From contig CALCNX010000033.1 of NCBI GenBank assembly GCA_937899715.1, positions 1 through 64,000 of the forward strand: a stretch of 64,000 nt of DNA, written 5' to 3'. The notes under the pieces were generated by a model. The model saw only the letters and a list, made by a program, of their open reading frames with translations, made no database searches and was not told where the DNA came from. The position numbers were made by a program, and so were the translations under genes. This document shows, piece by piece, positions 7,536-15,941 of this stretch (positions are counted from its first letter, which is position 1; every line of letters begins with the position of its first letter). The DNA is from an uncultured bacterium. GTDB taxonomy: Bacteria > Bacteroidota > Ignavibacteria > Kapaibacteriales > UBA4661.

Positions 7536-9251
7536 CTACACCGCTTGCGCATCAAGCCATGATGAGGCTTCTCCGACAATACTTTGCATCGTAGAGCGAT
7601 CGAAAGGCGAGTCCAGATGCGCCGCACGAACGATTTCCAAAAACGGTAGGCTTCCACCGATGGTGCAAATGTGGATATAGTCCTGCAAAGCGCTTGTATC
7701 CTTGTTCTGGTGACGCTTCCAGAATTGCAGCGCACAAAGCTGTGCCAGTGCATAGTCAATGTAGTAGAACGGGTACAAATAGACGTGAAGCTGTGTTTGC
7801 CAGAGTGCGCCGGATTCGTTGAAGGGTGCATTGCTGTATTTACGCCACGGCAGATATGCTTGCTCCATGCGCTTCCACTCTGCTTTTCGCTCTGCAGGCA
7901 TGGCGGAGGTATGTGTGTAAATCCAGTGTTGAAACTCGTCAATCGCGCAAGCGTAAGGCAAAAACGTAACGGCTTCCTCAAGGTGAGAATAGCGGAACTG
8001 CGGGGTTTTTTCGCCAAAAAATTTATCCATCCAGTCCCACGTGAGAAACTCCATGCTCATCGAATGAATCTCGCACGCTTCCATCGTGGGCCAGAAGTAG
8101 TCCATAAGCGGTTGCTGGCGGCTGGAATAAACCTGAAAAGCGTGTCCCGCCTCATGGGTCAAAACGCGAATATCGTCCGCGGTGCCATTGAAGTTGGAGA
8201 AAATAAACGGTACGCCATAGGCGGGAAAATTCGTGCAATAGCCGCCCCGTGCCTTGTTTGGGCGCGTGGTCAAATCCATATAGCCGCCCTCAATCATCAT
8301 GTCGAAAAACGCCCCTGTTTCGGGGTGCAGTGCGTGATACATTTTCTTAGTGTCCGTGATAATTCCTTCTTCGGGTGCTGAGGGCTGCGGATTGCCGTCG
8401 GGGAAATTTAATGACTCATCGAATGAGTAAAAATTCTCCAAGCTGCCCAATCCCAACCGTTTTGCTTGCTTTTCGTGTTGCTTGAGCGCAAGCGGCACCA
8501 CCACTTCCCGCACAGCAGCGCGAAACTTCGCAACGTCGCTTGCGGTGTATTCGATGCGTCCCATTTGCATATAGCGATATTCCACAAAGTTCGCAAACCC
8601 TGTTCGTTGTGCGATTTCATGGCGAATCTTGACCAAACGGTCGAACATTTCGTCGAGTTTACCTGCAACACCTATGAGCGCTTGCTGCTGTGCTTCGGAT
8701 GCTTCGCGGCGAACGGTACGATCGGTATCTTCAGCAAATTTGCGGATGCCAGACAAGTTATATTTTTCACCCCGAAAATCAATCTCTAATTCTGCCAGAA
8801 GCGCAGTGTATTCTTGCCCGCAGTTTGCTTCGTCTATCAGTAATTGCTTGATTTCCGGCTTGAATGTCCGTGCGGCATCCTCAATCCGGCGCGTGAAGAG
8901 TTTGCCGTATTTTTCCTCAATGTCAGGTCGGAACGGCGAGTGCAGAAGCCGCTTGGAAACCTCTTCGTTCCATTCTGTAACCGTAGGGCTGTTATCAGTG
9001 TAGAATTGCTTTTCGGTTTTGAAATTTTCGTCTTTGACGTTTTGCGTGAAATGTGTCTCGGCGAGATTTTCCATCGTGGCATAGTCTGTACGGAGTGTGT
9101 TCCAGTCTTGTACCGCCGCTAGAACATCGTCTGCGGAAGTGGCTGCGTCGAGCTTGTTCCAGAGAGTTTTGTAGGTTATGTGAAGCGCCTCAAGGTCAGG
9201 GCGCTTGTAGGGTAAATCATTAAACTTGGTAAATGTGCCTGAAGAACTCAT
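7536..9251 (-). CDS. M3 family oligoendopeptidase (zinc metallopeptidase)
   Basis: A 571-residue protein with the M3 signature HEAGH at 366-370 (two zinc ligands and the catalytic Glu) and the downstream Glu394 in MEACEIHSM, the third ligand. The first ~200 residues are helical, as in PepF-type enzymes that enclose short peptides in a channel. There is no signal peptide, so it acts in the cytoplasm on oligopeptides, in peptide recycling. Length fits the M3 oligoendopeptidase group (560-610). The ATG at 9251 has no clear Shine-Dalgarno sequence, common in this phylum. It lies 70 bp downstream of the PBP4-type gene on the same strand, and a strong stem-loop follows it. Confidence 0.9.
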   Translation of the reverse strand: MSSSGTFTKFNDLPYKRPDLEALHITYKTLWNKLDAATSADDVLAAVQDWNTLRTDYATMENLAETHFTQNVKDENFKTEKQFYTDNSPTVTEWNEEVSKRLLHSPFRPDIEEKYGKLFTRRIEDAARTFKPEIKQLLIDEANCGQEYTALLAELEIDFRGEKYNLSGIRKFAEDTDRTVRREASEAQQQALIGVAGKLDEMFDRLVKIRHEIAQRTGFANFVEYRYMQMGRIEYTASDVAKFRAAVREVVVPLALKQHEKQAKRLGLGSLENFYSFDESLNFPDGNPQPSAPEEGIITDTKKMYHALHPETGAFFDMMIEGGYMDLTTRPNKARGGYCTNFPAYGVPFIFSNFNGTADDIRVLTHEAGHAFQVYSSRQQPLMDYFWPTMEACEIHSMSMEFLTWDWMDKFFGEKTPQFRYSHLEEAVTFLPYACAIDEFQHWIYTHTSAMPAERKAEWKRMEQAYLPWRKYSNAPFNESGALWQTQLHVYLYPFYYIDYALAQLCALQFWKRHQNKDTSALQDYIHICTIGGSLPFLEIVRAAHLDSPFDRSTMQSIVGEASSWLDAQAV

Positions 9252-9285
9252 AGTGTCAGTGATTGAGTGAAAAAATCTTATGTGT

Positions 9286-9338
9286 CTCTTTTCAATTCAG
9301 CTCTTTTCAATTCAGCTCTTTTCAATTCAGCTCTTTTC
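9286..9338. repeat. 15-bp tandem repeat (3.5 copies) spanning the stop codon of the PBP4-type gene
   Basis: Three exact copies of CTCTTTTCAATTCAG (9286-9330) are followed by a partial fourth (to 9338). On the - strand each unit is five codons long and carries an in-frame TGA. The first unit met by the ribosome encodes the protein's last residues (KELN) and stop; the remaining copies are 3' untranslated. Confidence 0.95.
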
Positions 9339-11028
9339 CTGCTTCCACATCCGTCGAATCAAGTCCCGCCGGGGTTTCTTTCGGAGTGTAGTAGGAAAAA
9401 TTTGCCAAAAGCTGGCAAATCTTGTTTTCAAGCCCTTTGTAGAGCCACACGGCATTACCGTTGAAAATAAAAGAGAACATGAGGCGTTCGCCATCCAATG
9501 TACGGATATAGCCTGCCAGAGCGCTTACGTTCTTGTGTGTACCGGTTTTTGCACGGACGTTGTATTCGGCGGTTGTGCCGCGCATACGATGTTGCAGAGT
9601 GCCGTCCAGTCCGGCGATAGAAAGAGCATTCAGGAAATCATTGCCAAAAGGCGCACTTTGGACATTCTCTAGCAAGTGGAGCATGGTAATGGGCGCTATT
9701 TTGTTGCGGCGCGACAAGCCCGAACCGTCAAAAACTTGTACTGTCGGGGTGGAGACGCTCACGATACCGTAATGGCGCAGCGCACCTTGTAACTGCTCAA
9801 TGGAAGAATGAACAGTGTGATTATCTTTTGCCACAAGCTCGGGTGCAGATGCATCAAGTTTACCGCCGCCAATCATCTTAAAGACGTGCTCGGCACAGAA
9901 GTTATCACTTTTTTTGTTGATGACATTGACCACGTCTAAAAGCGGACGATGAATTGCAGCCAGTTCCGAGACCGCTGGTGGTGCCTGCTTCAGCCCCGAA
10001 GCGCCTTCAATGGTAATGCCGCTCGCCTCAATGCGCTGCTTGAACATATCGGCAGCCACAGAAGCCGGCTGCTCAATGAAAAAAAGCCGCGAGACCGATG
10101 AATTCGGCGGGAGAGTGCCCGTTACTGCAAATCGCTGCTTCCCGCCTTTTTGTCCATAGACCTCGCTAATGCTAAACGCTGCTTTTGCAGGCGCACGGCG
10201 GCGCTTTTGCTTTTTCGCAACCTTTGCCACCGCGCCAACCGTCGCACGGACATCAAAATCAAACGCATCGCACGCTGGAAACGTCTGCACGTGGACGGGC
10301 TTGCCGACAATGCCGCCCGCACTCACGATAACGGTGATGAGATTACGCTGGACGCTCAGAGCGCTAATTGCTGCTGTGGGTTGCACCATGTCGTCATCGC
10401 CGCTATAATCTTGGCGATTTGTGACGCGGTCGAAAAAACTGTCGTCGCCATAGACGCCACCTGTGATGCGGCGCACTCCGGCGTGGTAGAGCTGATAGGC
10501 AAGCTGCTCTAAGTCCGAAATGTCCAAAAGCGGGTCGCCATGCCCAACGAGGTAGATATTGCCGTCCAGCACACCATCACGAACTTCCAAAGCATCGGTC
10601 AGTACGAGCGTTTCTATTTTGTACGATGTGCCAAATTTGTCTAATGCAGCAAACGTGGAGAAAAGTTTTGTGGTTGATGCAGGAGTGAGTGGTGTTGCGG
10701 GATTGACGGCAAAGTATTCTTTGTTTTGCTCAAGTGAATAGACCGCCATACCAAACTGCGTTTTGCTTTTTTGAAATGTCTTGCTGTGCTCGGCGAGAAG
10801 TTCGTTAATACTGTTTTGCAAATGCGAAAGAGCCGTAACACTGTCCTCGTGGGAAAGTGGTACTTTCGTCACATTGAGCGTCTGTGGTGTGGGGATATCA
10901 CTTTTTAAGCGATATTGACTATTACGCATCCCCGGGACGCGCTGCGCCAGCGCGATCTCAATTGCTAGACAAGCAAACAACAAAACACTCAAAAGAGCGA
11001 TGGAGCCGAAATGGTGTAAACGCTTCAT
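9322..11028 (-). CDS. dacB: D-alanyl-D-alanine carboxypeptidase/endopeptidase, PBP4 (DacB) type, S13 family
   Basis: A 568-residue exported protein with an N-terminal signal (SIALLSVLLFACLAIEIALAQ). It has all three penicilloyl-serine-transferase motifs: SxxK at Ser118-Lys121 (TPASTTKLF), SxN as SDN in NKKSDNFCAEH, and KTG in RAKTGTHKNVSALAGYI. The long insertion between the first two motifs is typical of class C PBP4-type enzymes. It acts in the periplasm, trimming or hydrolysing peptidoglycan crosslinks. An unusual basic stretch (KQKRRRAP) interrupts the middle domain. The stop codon lies in a 15-bp tandem repeat, so the exact C-terminus has been set by repeat slippage. The next gene upstream (GT87-like) is 57 bp away on the same strand. 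Confidence 0.9.
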   Translation of the reverse strand: MKRLHHFGSIALLSVLLFACLAIEIALAQRVPGMRNSQYRLKSDIPTPQTLNVTKVPLSHEDSVTALSHLQNSINELLAEHSKTFQKSKTQFGMAVYSLEQNKEYFAVNPATPLTPASTTKLFSTFAALDKFGTSYKIETLVLTDALEVRDGVLDGNIYLVGHGDPLLDISDLEQLAYQLYHAGVRRITGGVYGDDSFFDRVTNRQDYSGDDDMVQPTAAISALSVQRNLITVIVSAGGIVGKPVHVQTFPACDAFDFDVRATVGAVAKVAKKQKRRRAPAKAAFSISEVYGQKGGKQRFAVTGTLPPNSSVSRLFFIEQPASVAADMFKQRIEASGITIEGASGLKQAPPAVSELAAIHRPLLDVVNVINKKSDNFCAEHVFKMIGGGKLDASAPELVAKDNHTVHSSIEQLQGALRHYGIVSVSTPTVQVFDGSGLSRRNKIAPITMLHLLENVQSAPFGNDFLNALSIAGLDGTLQHRMRGTTAEYNVRAKTGTHKNVSALAGYIRTLDGERLMFSFIFNGNAVWLYKGLENKICQLLANFSYYTPKETPAGLDSTDVEAGKELN

Positions 11029-11085
11029 ACATCAGAAGGAATAGACAGTAAAACTGCCGACAAGACAAAATGAGGCTGCACAGCT

Positions 11086-12381
11086 TTAACGCTCAAATTG
11101 TGTGCCAGTTGCAAAATTAGGCGTGATAATCTGTTGCCAAAGCTGCGTCTGAATATACAACCAAACTGCAATACAAGGCAACACTTTGAGGTGAACGCTT
11201 GCAAATATACCACTACGAAGGCTTTCAGGAAAAATATCGGTAACAGAAAGCGACGTGCCGACGATAACAAACCAAAGTAGCCCGTTCTGAAGCCATTTGT
11301 GGTCTAATCTTAGCATCGGGAAGACATTTCTTTCCGCAGGGCTATTTTCTGCATGACTGTTTTCCGCTTCCCATTGGCGTAAGAGCGCGTACCACACCGC
11401 CACACCTGCCAGAGCAATGATAAACGTTGGTGATTCAGCTTTGTGATTGAAAATTACCATCCACACCAGCACTGATGCACCGCATAGCAATCGCACGTGC
11501 AGCGTGGAAAGGCGAGAGCGCACAGCAAGAACAACAACAGGCGCACCGAGCAAAAGCAATGAAAAAGCCTGCACGAACGACACCGCCTGCCCATTCGGCA
11601 GAAGTGGCGCGAGAAGGCTCATCACCGAAAGCCCGTAAGATGCGGCATGGTCGCTTTCGAGCAGCACTTTCCAGTTTTGATATTGCCAGAGCAGATTATC
11701 CGACGAAACGGCAAGCAATGGTGCGGCAGTAAGAACCGCAATGAAGCCCAGAAAAGCAAGCGTGAAGTGTACTTTCTGCGGATACAAGAGCATCAGAACA
11801 AGCGGTGCAGCGCCATAAATTTTGATATGAAATGACAGCGCCAGATACAGTGCCGCTAGCACCATTTTACCACGTTCCATTGCCGAAAGTGTACATAGCG
11901 CCAGTCCTGCCATAAGCGCATTACTTTGGAAATTCTGCACAGAGGTCAAAAGCTCAATAGCGCATATCCATAGCAGAACAGTTATTGTGCGATTACGCTC
12001 GTCGCCGCCATCATCCGAACGATACAGGAGATGCGAAACGGAATGAATACCAACGATAAAAACAATACAATTCAGCATATTCCACAGCAAAGCACTCCAG
12101 AGCAGTGGCAGCGTAGTTAAGGGCAACATACAAAGCGCAAATGTTGGGCTGTATTTGAACAAATCTGCATGGTCGGCGGGCGAAAGCGCATAGAGGTTGA
12201 TGCCGGAAAGAAGATGCCACGCGGAAGCCCGAAAAATAAGAAGATTATTCATCTGCTCTGCGCCAAGAGTGTACTTTTGCAGTGTTGCCACGAGTACCAC
12301 AGCAAGCACGACACCACCCGCAATACGCGGTTTCATCAGCCATTTGGCTATCCTGCTTTTCACCATTTGCGTTCTTTTCAT
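11086..12381 (-). CDS. Polytopic membrane protein, glycosyltransferase family 87 (DUF2029)-like
   Basis: A 431-residue protein with about ten hydrophobic spans. The arrangement NLYALSPADHADLFKYSPTF near residue 60 (periplasmic loop with acidic residues and a Y-x-P), followed by WNMLN, QSNALMAGLAL and a conserved SFHIKIYGAAPL, fits the GT87/DUF2029 group of polyprenyl-phosphate-sugar-dependent transferases. A role in cell-envelope glycan or glycolipid assembly is inferred from the family. The start codon overlaps the stop of the ABC ATPase gene by 4 bp (ATGA), so translation is probably coupled. The acceptor cannot be read from sequence. Confidence 0.7.
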   Translation of the reverse strand: MKRTQMVKSRIAKWLMKPRIAGGVVLAVVLVATLQKYTLGAEQMNNLLIFRASAWHLLSGINLYALSPADHADLFKYSPTFALCMLPLTTLPLLWSALLWNMLNCIVFIVGIHSVSHLLYRSDDGGDERNRTITVLLWICAIELLTSVQNFQSNALMAGLALCTLSAMERGKMVLAALYLALSFHIKIYGAAPLVLMLLYPQKVHFTLAFLGFIAVLTAAPLLAVSSDNLLWQYQNWKVLLESDHAASYGLSVMSLLAPLLPNGQAVSFVQAFSLLLLGAPVVVLAVRSRLSTLHVRLLCGASVLVWMVIFNHKAESPTFIIALAGVAVWYALLRQWEAENSHAENSPAERNVFPMLRLDHKWLQNGLLWFVIVGTSLSVTDIFPESLRSGIFASVHLKVLPCIAVWLYIQTQLWQQIITPNFATGTQFER

Positions 12382-13097
12382 TCTTCCATGCCTCCATCGC
12401 TGCGATGATGCCCCAGAAGCTGCTTCACAAGCGCGATTTGCTCTTCGTGTCCGCCGGGACGAAGTTTTTGTGCTAATGTTGGGAACTCCGGGCGCTCAAA
12501 ACATTGTACGTCCTGTTCTCCGGCAATCCACGTGATAGTATCGCAAACGCTTGTGAGCGGCTCAACAATGTGCGAACTCAGTAGAACTGTCGTTCCGTGG
12601 GCGGCTAAGAGCCTGAGCGTGTCCATCAGAAGGTAACTTGTGTCGAAATCCAGACTGTTCAATGGTTCGTCCAGCAACATCACACGTGGCTTCAAACCGA
12701 TGATTCCCAAGAGTGCCAGTTTCTTCTTCATCCCTGCGGAATACGTTGCTATTTCGTCATCAAGCGGCAGTGCGAAGAGGCGATTCCAATCCACGCCCGT
12801 AAAATCAGGGTTGTTGAACTGAAACAACCGCAAATACTCTGCCCCCGTGATACGCGGATAAAAAAATGGCTCTATCTCCAAAAGCGCACAATCTCTTGTG
12901 TTCAGAGACGCACCACCGAGAAGCATCTCACCGCTTTGCACGACAATCATTCCCGCCAGTGCTTTCAAAAAAGTTGTTTTACCTTTGCCGTTACTCCCCA
13001 CAATTCCATGCACCGCACCCTCCCGAAACGTAGCGTTCACGGAAGCAAAGACGGTATGCGCACCGTAGGATATGTGCAAATTCTGAAGTTCGAGCAT
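12378..13097 (-). CDS. ABC transporter ATP-binding protein
   Basis: A 239-residue single ATPase domain from the ATG at 13097 (MLELQNLHISYG). The reading frame stays open much further upstream, but that part lies over the permease gene. Visible motifs: Walker A GSNGKGKTT, signature YSAGM (variant of LSGGQ), Walker B VMLLDEPLNSLDF, and H-loop LLSSHIVEP. It is a small exporter-type ATPase, partner of the membrane protein encoded just upstream (13121-14194). It overlaps the GT87-like gene by 4 bp, so the three form one operon. The family resembles ATPases of ABC-2 type exporters; the substrate is not indicated. Confidence 0.9.
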   Translation of the reverse strand: MLELQNLHISYGAHTVFASVNATFREGAVHGIVGSNGKGKTTFLKALAGMIVVQSGEMLLGGASLNTRDCALLEIEPFFYPRITGAEYLRLFQFNNPDFTGVDWNRLFALPLDDEIATYSAGMKKKLALLGIIGLKPRVMLLDEPLNSLDFDTSYLLMDTLRLLAAHGTTVLLSSHIVEPLTSVCDTITWIAGEQDVQCFERPEFPTLAQKLRPGGHEEQIALVKQLLGHHRSDGGMEE

Positions 13098-13120
13098 ATA
13101 GAAAAATAGCAAGAAAAATT

Positions 13121-14194
13121 TCAAGAAAACAGGATGCGAAGCCGCTTCACTGCTTTGGGTATCAGAATGGAAAAACTCACCGATAAACCGATAATCGAAA
13201 TATATGGGTGCCAAAGTGTTGCCAGTGTGAGCGTTACCATTGACGACACCGCAAACATAAACGACATTCCTTCCACGTAAAACGCATATTTCGCAACGAC
13301 ACAAAGCGACGCGAGAATAAACGATACTGCTAGAGAAGCCACCACCGACGCAAGGAATAACGGCACTTGCGCAGAAAGCGTGTTTGCGCTCACCGAAGGA
13401 AGATTTCGCAAGATGTAATGCACCATGCCTAGCATCACAGGCGGGGTCAGCAGCACGGCATAACCGCAAAAGCCTTGACTGACTTTGAGACGTAAAAATT
13501 GTGACGGTGAGCGATAGAGTGCTTGCACCATTGAACGATGCTCGCCTGTGCCGTAAAACTCTATCGGCGTAATCACCAAGAAAAAGAGTATCGCGCTCAG
13601 CAAAAGCGGTTGCCATGCGAGGAGAAATGCCCCCGTCCAAAGTATAAAGAGCGCCAATCTGCGCTGACGAAGCCCGCCCCACCACTCAAAAGCAAGCGAC
13701 GGTACAAGCCACGTAAAAAACTTGCGGAGGGCATGAAGGAGGGTCTTTTGTGAAGAAAAGAAGGCTTTTTGGCGCGATGGCGTTAATCGCCGATGAGACC
13801 ATGCAAAAGGTGGCGTAGAGGCAATAATTGCCGAAAGAACTACGGGCAGCACCATTGCTTGCGGATATGCCGAAAACGCAAGCAGACACACGGCTGGAAC
13901 AGCAAGAACACTATATTCCCACAAAAAGAGCAGACGACGACTAACTCCCAGACCAGCGAGAAAATCTGCGTCCTTGCGCATACCATGAATAAAATTCACC
14001 AATGCCAGATGCAGCATCGGAATCATTATGATCATTTCCACGCGATGAATGTTCCGAGCGAAAAACACTGCACAGCCAAGGATGGCTCCCAAAGCCAGTG
14101 CCAGCCCAAATGGGTCTCGCCCCGTGAGCGAGCGAAGGCTTCGCGCGAAGGCGTTGAGACGTAAGCGGAGTATGTAGGCGAGTATAGGCTGCAT
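13121..14194 (-). CDS. Membrane protein, probable ABC exporter permease
   Basis: A 357-residue protein with eight to ten hydrophobic spans, from the ATG at 14194 (MQPILAYILRLR); a TTG at 14248 in the same frame would start inside the upstream terminator hairpin. No motif defines it alone, but it sits 23 bp ahead of the ATPase gene on the same strand. Its layout (FYGTGEHRSMVQALYRSP between two hydrophobic halves) suits an ABC-2-like permease working with that ATPase. There is no signal peptide beyond the first span. Substrate unknown. Confidence 0.65.
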   Translation of the reverse strand: MQPILAYILRLRLNAFARSLRSLTGRDPFGLALALGAILGCAVFFARNIHRVEMIIMIPMLHLALVNFIHGMRKDADFLAGLGVSRRLLFLWEYSVLAVPAVCLLAFSAYPQAMVLPVVLSAIIASTPPFAWSHRRLTPSRQKAFFSSQKTLLHALRKFFTWLVPSLAFEWWGGLRQRRLALFILWTGAFLLAWQPLLLSAILFFLVITPIEFYGTGEHRSMVQALYRSPSQFLRLKVSQGFCGYAVLLTPPVMLGMVHYILRNLPSVSANTLSAQVPLFLASVVASLAVSFILASLCVVAKYAFYVEGMSFMFAVSSMVTLTLATLWHPYISIIGLSVSFSILIPKAVKRLRILFS

Positions 14195-14221
14195 TAAAAT
14201 TGACGTGCAAACGAGATAGAA

Positions 14222-14270
14222 AAATGTCTGTGCCGCCTGTCGCAACAACGCTTCGGCAGCACAGACATTT
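14222..14270 (-). terminator. Intrinsic terminator after the SGNH lipoprotein gene
   Basis: Arms 14222-14233 and 14259-14270 pair over 12 bp, with three more G-C pairs beyond one mismatch. Read on the - strand the stem is followed by TTTTTCTATCT, a good U-tract. It lies 73 bp past the SGNH gene stop and just ahead of the ABC operon start. Confidence 0.8.
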
Positions 14271-14342
14271 ATGTGTTTTCAGATTTCCAAGCACCTGATT
14301 TTCAAGCGATTAATTCTCATCGTAAGAGTTCAAGTTATTGTG

Positions 14343-15914
14343 CTAGAATGCTCCTTGACCGACTGGCAAACCGGGCAAATCTACAAGCGGTACAAGCGGG
14401 ATGTTCGCACCATAAACGCTGTTAATGCGCTTGAGCATTTCATTTGCCACTGCGCCATAGCCGCGCGAGGACGGATGAACGCCGTCAAGGCTAAAGAACC
14501 CGCCGGAAACGAAGTCGAAGCGCAGTCTGTTGCCAATGACGTTGCTCGTACCCGGAACGGTGCTTTGTCCTTGGAATGGATAACCATTCGTCCGTATATC
14601 ATTCACAAGGCTGTTTGCATCAAAAAGAACCACTTGGTTGTTTGCGCTATATTTTGCCACAGCCGTAGCAATCGCTTGATTGAATTCTGTAACGGATTTT
14701 CTTGCAACTGCTTGTTCTGCTTCGTCCAGCACCAAACCATTCGGCATGGGGTTAGCAAGAAGAGCATTGCGAATGATAGTGGCTGCCATTGCCGGATTTG
14801 CTTGAAGCTGTGGTGCAAGTGCACCAATAGCACCAATGAGTCCTTGTACATACGTCGTTACGCCTGCAGGAGAAGTCAACGTGAAGTAGTCAGCCGAGGT
14901 GAGTGTTTTAATCCCGCCCGGCGCAGCAGAGCTACGAATCGGAATACCATTCGGGAAATCGGGCAGTGCCGCTTTGATAATTCCTGCTAACGCAGCCGGA
15001 ACAACAGCCGGATTATTCAAGGTAGCAATAAGCCCAGCGCGAATCTGCGGTCCAACCGTCGTGAAATACGGTGCAGCAAGCACGTCAGGAAGATTACCGA
15101 CAAGGAATTTCGCATTTGGCATACGGCGAACGCAACTGTCTATAAGCGCAGTGAACTGCGCTGTGAAGACAATCGTTTCGGTGGGAGCAGGTGTAGCACC
15201 CGGCATCAAGGCTTGCGTAGCAAAGTTTGTTCCGGCGGTACCGCCGGAGCTTGCATAGCCAAGCACGTCATTGTTGCCGATGAAAATTGATACAAAATTC
15301 GGATTCAGCGCCACCGCCTGGTCAACGCAGGTGCGTCCGAGTGCCGCAGGATTCCGCAGAACTGCACCGAAGAACGGGTTATAGAAAGCATTGCCGGTGG
15401 CAGGTGCAAAACGGAAGGGATAGAGCGGGTCGTTAGAAGGCGGATTCATATCGCGGAGCAATGCGCCCGGAATACCGAGATTGTTGTACGGACGGGCAAG
15501 CGTAACATTGGCGGGTGCTGTGGAAAGCGATACAAAAGCAAACTGCGGCGTACCAGTCGCATCAAATGATGTGATACGATTTCGTGAACCAATGCCACCG
15601 TTGTCGGGGAATTTCAGGTATTGGTATTGCTCTGGGGCATCGCCAAACGTTAATCCCATTTGACGCGCCATCAGCGTTGGATAAGCGTATTGTGTTTCAC
15701 TTGCCACCACAGCGCCGGATTGATAACCGGCAGTGAGGCTATTACCCAAAGCGACGTAACGAAGCGTTGTTCCGGCGGGAACGAGTGTGCCCAGTGAGCC
15801 AGTGCCTGGCTGCGGTGTAAGGACAGGGCTACAAGCCTGAACGAGTACGGCAGCAGAAGCTACAACACCCGCAAACACACGTTTCCATGAGGATTGTACA
15901 GTATGAAATTTCAT
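14343..15914 (-). CDS. SGNH/GDSL-family hydrolase lipoprotein
   Basis: A 523-residue protein. A lipoprotein signal ends in VLVQAC, so the mature protein starts at a lipidated Cys and probably sits in the outer membrane. SGNH blocks are present: block I as YVALGNSLTAGYQ (GNSLT in place of GDSL), block III as FIGNND, and block V as DGVHPSSRGYG carrying the Asp-x-x-His pair. It is therefore a likely esterase or lipase of unknown substrate. AAGGAGA precedes the ATG. It is 27 bp downstream of the FadL-type porin gene on the same strand. That pairing suggests uptake and processing of a hydrophobic ester at the outer membrane. A strong terminator follows. Confidence 0.85.
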   Translation of the reverse strand: MKFHTVQSSWKRVFAGVVASAAVLVQACSPVLTPQPGTGSLGTLVPAGTTLRYVALGNSLTAGYQSGAVVASETQYAYPTLMARQMGLTFGDAPEQYQYLKFPDNGGIGSRNRITSFDATGTPQFAFVSLSTAPANVTLARPYNNLGIPGALLRDMNPPSNDPLYPFRFAPATGNAFYNPFFGAVLRNPAALGRTCVDQAVALNPNFVSIFIGNNDVLGYASSGGTAGTNFATQALMPGATPAPTETIVFTAQFTALIDSCVRRMPNAKFLVGNLPDVLAAPYFTTVGPQIRAGLIATLNNPAVVPAALAGIIKAALPDFPNGIPIRSSAAPGGIKTLTSADYFTLTSPAGVTTYVQGLIGAIGALAPQLQANPAMAATIIRNALLANPMPNGLVLDEAEQAVARKSVTEFNQAIATAVAKYSANNQVVLFDANSLVNDIRTNGYPFQGQSTVPGTSNVIGNRLRFDFVSGGFFSLDGVHPSSRGYGAVANEMLKRINSVYGANIPLVPLVDLPGLPVGQGAF

Positions 15915-15941
15915 TGAAATAATCTCCTTGAAAAAATGACA

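Noticed and set aside
7671..8381. A 236-codon + strand open frame
   Set aside because: It lies wholly over the conserved M3 peptidase gene (including its HEAGH region) on the other strand, with no recognisable motif.
9286..9338. Short regular repeats considered as a CRISPR array
   Set aside because: The 15-bp units are directly adjacent with no spacers, and no cas genes are present.
14271..14990. A 239-codon + strand open frame starting after the SGNH terminator
   Set aside because: It is antisense to the SGNH lipoprotein gene, rich in Cys/Arg and without conserved motifs.
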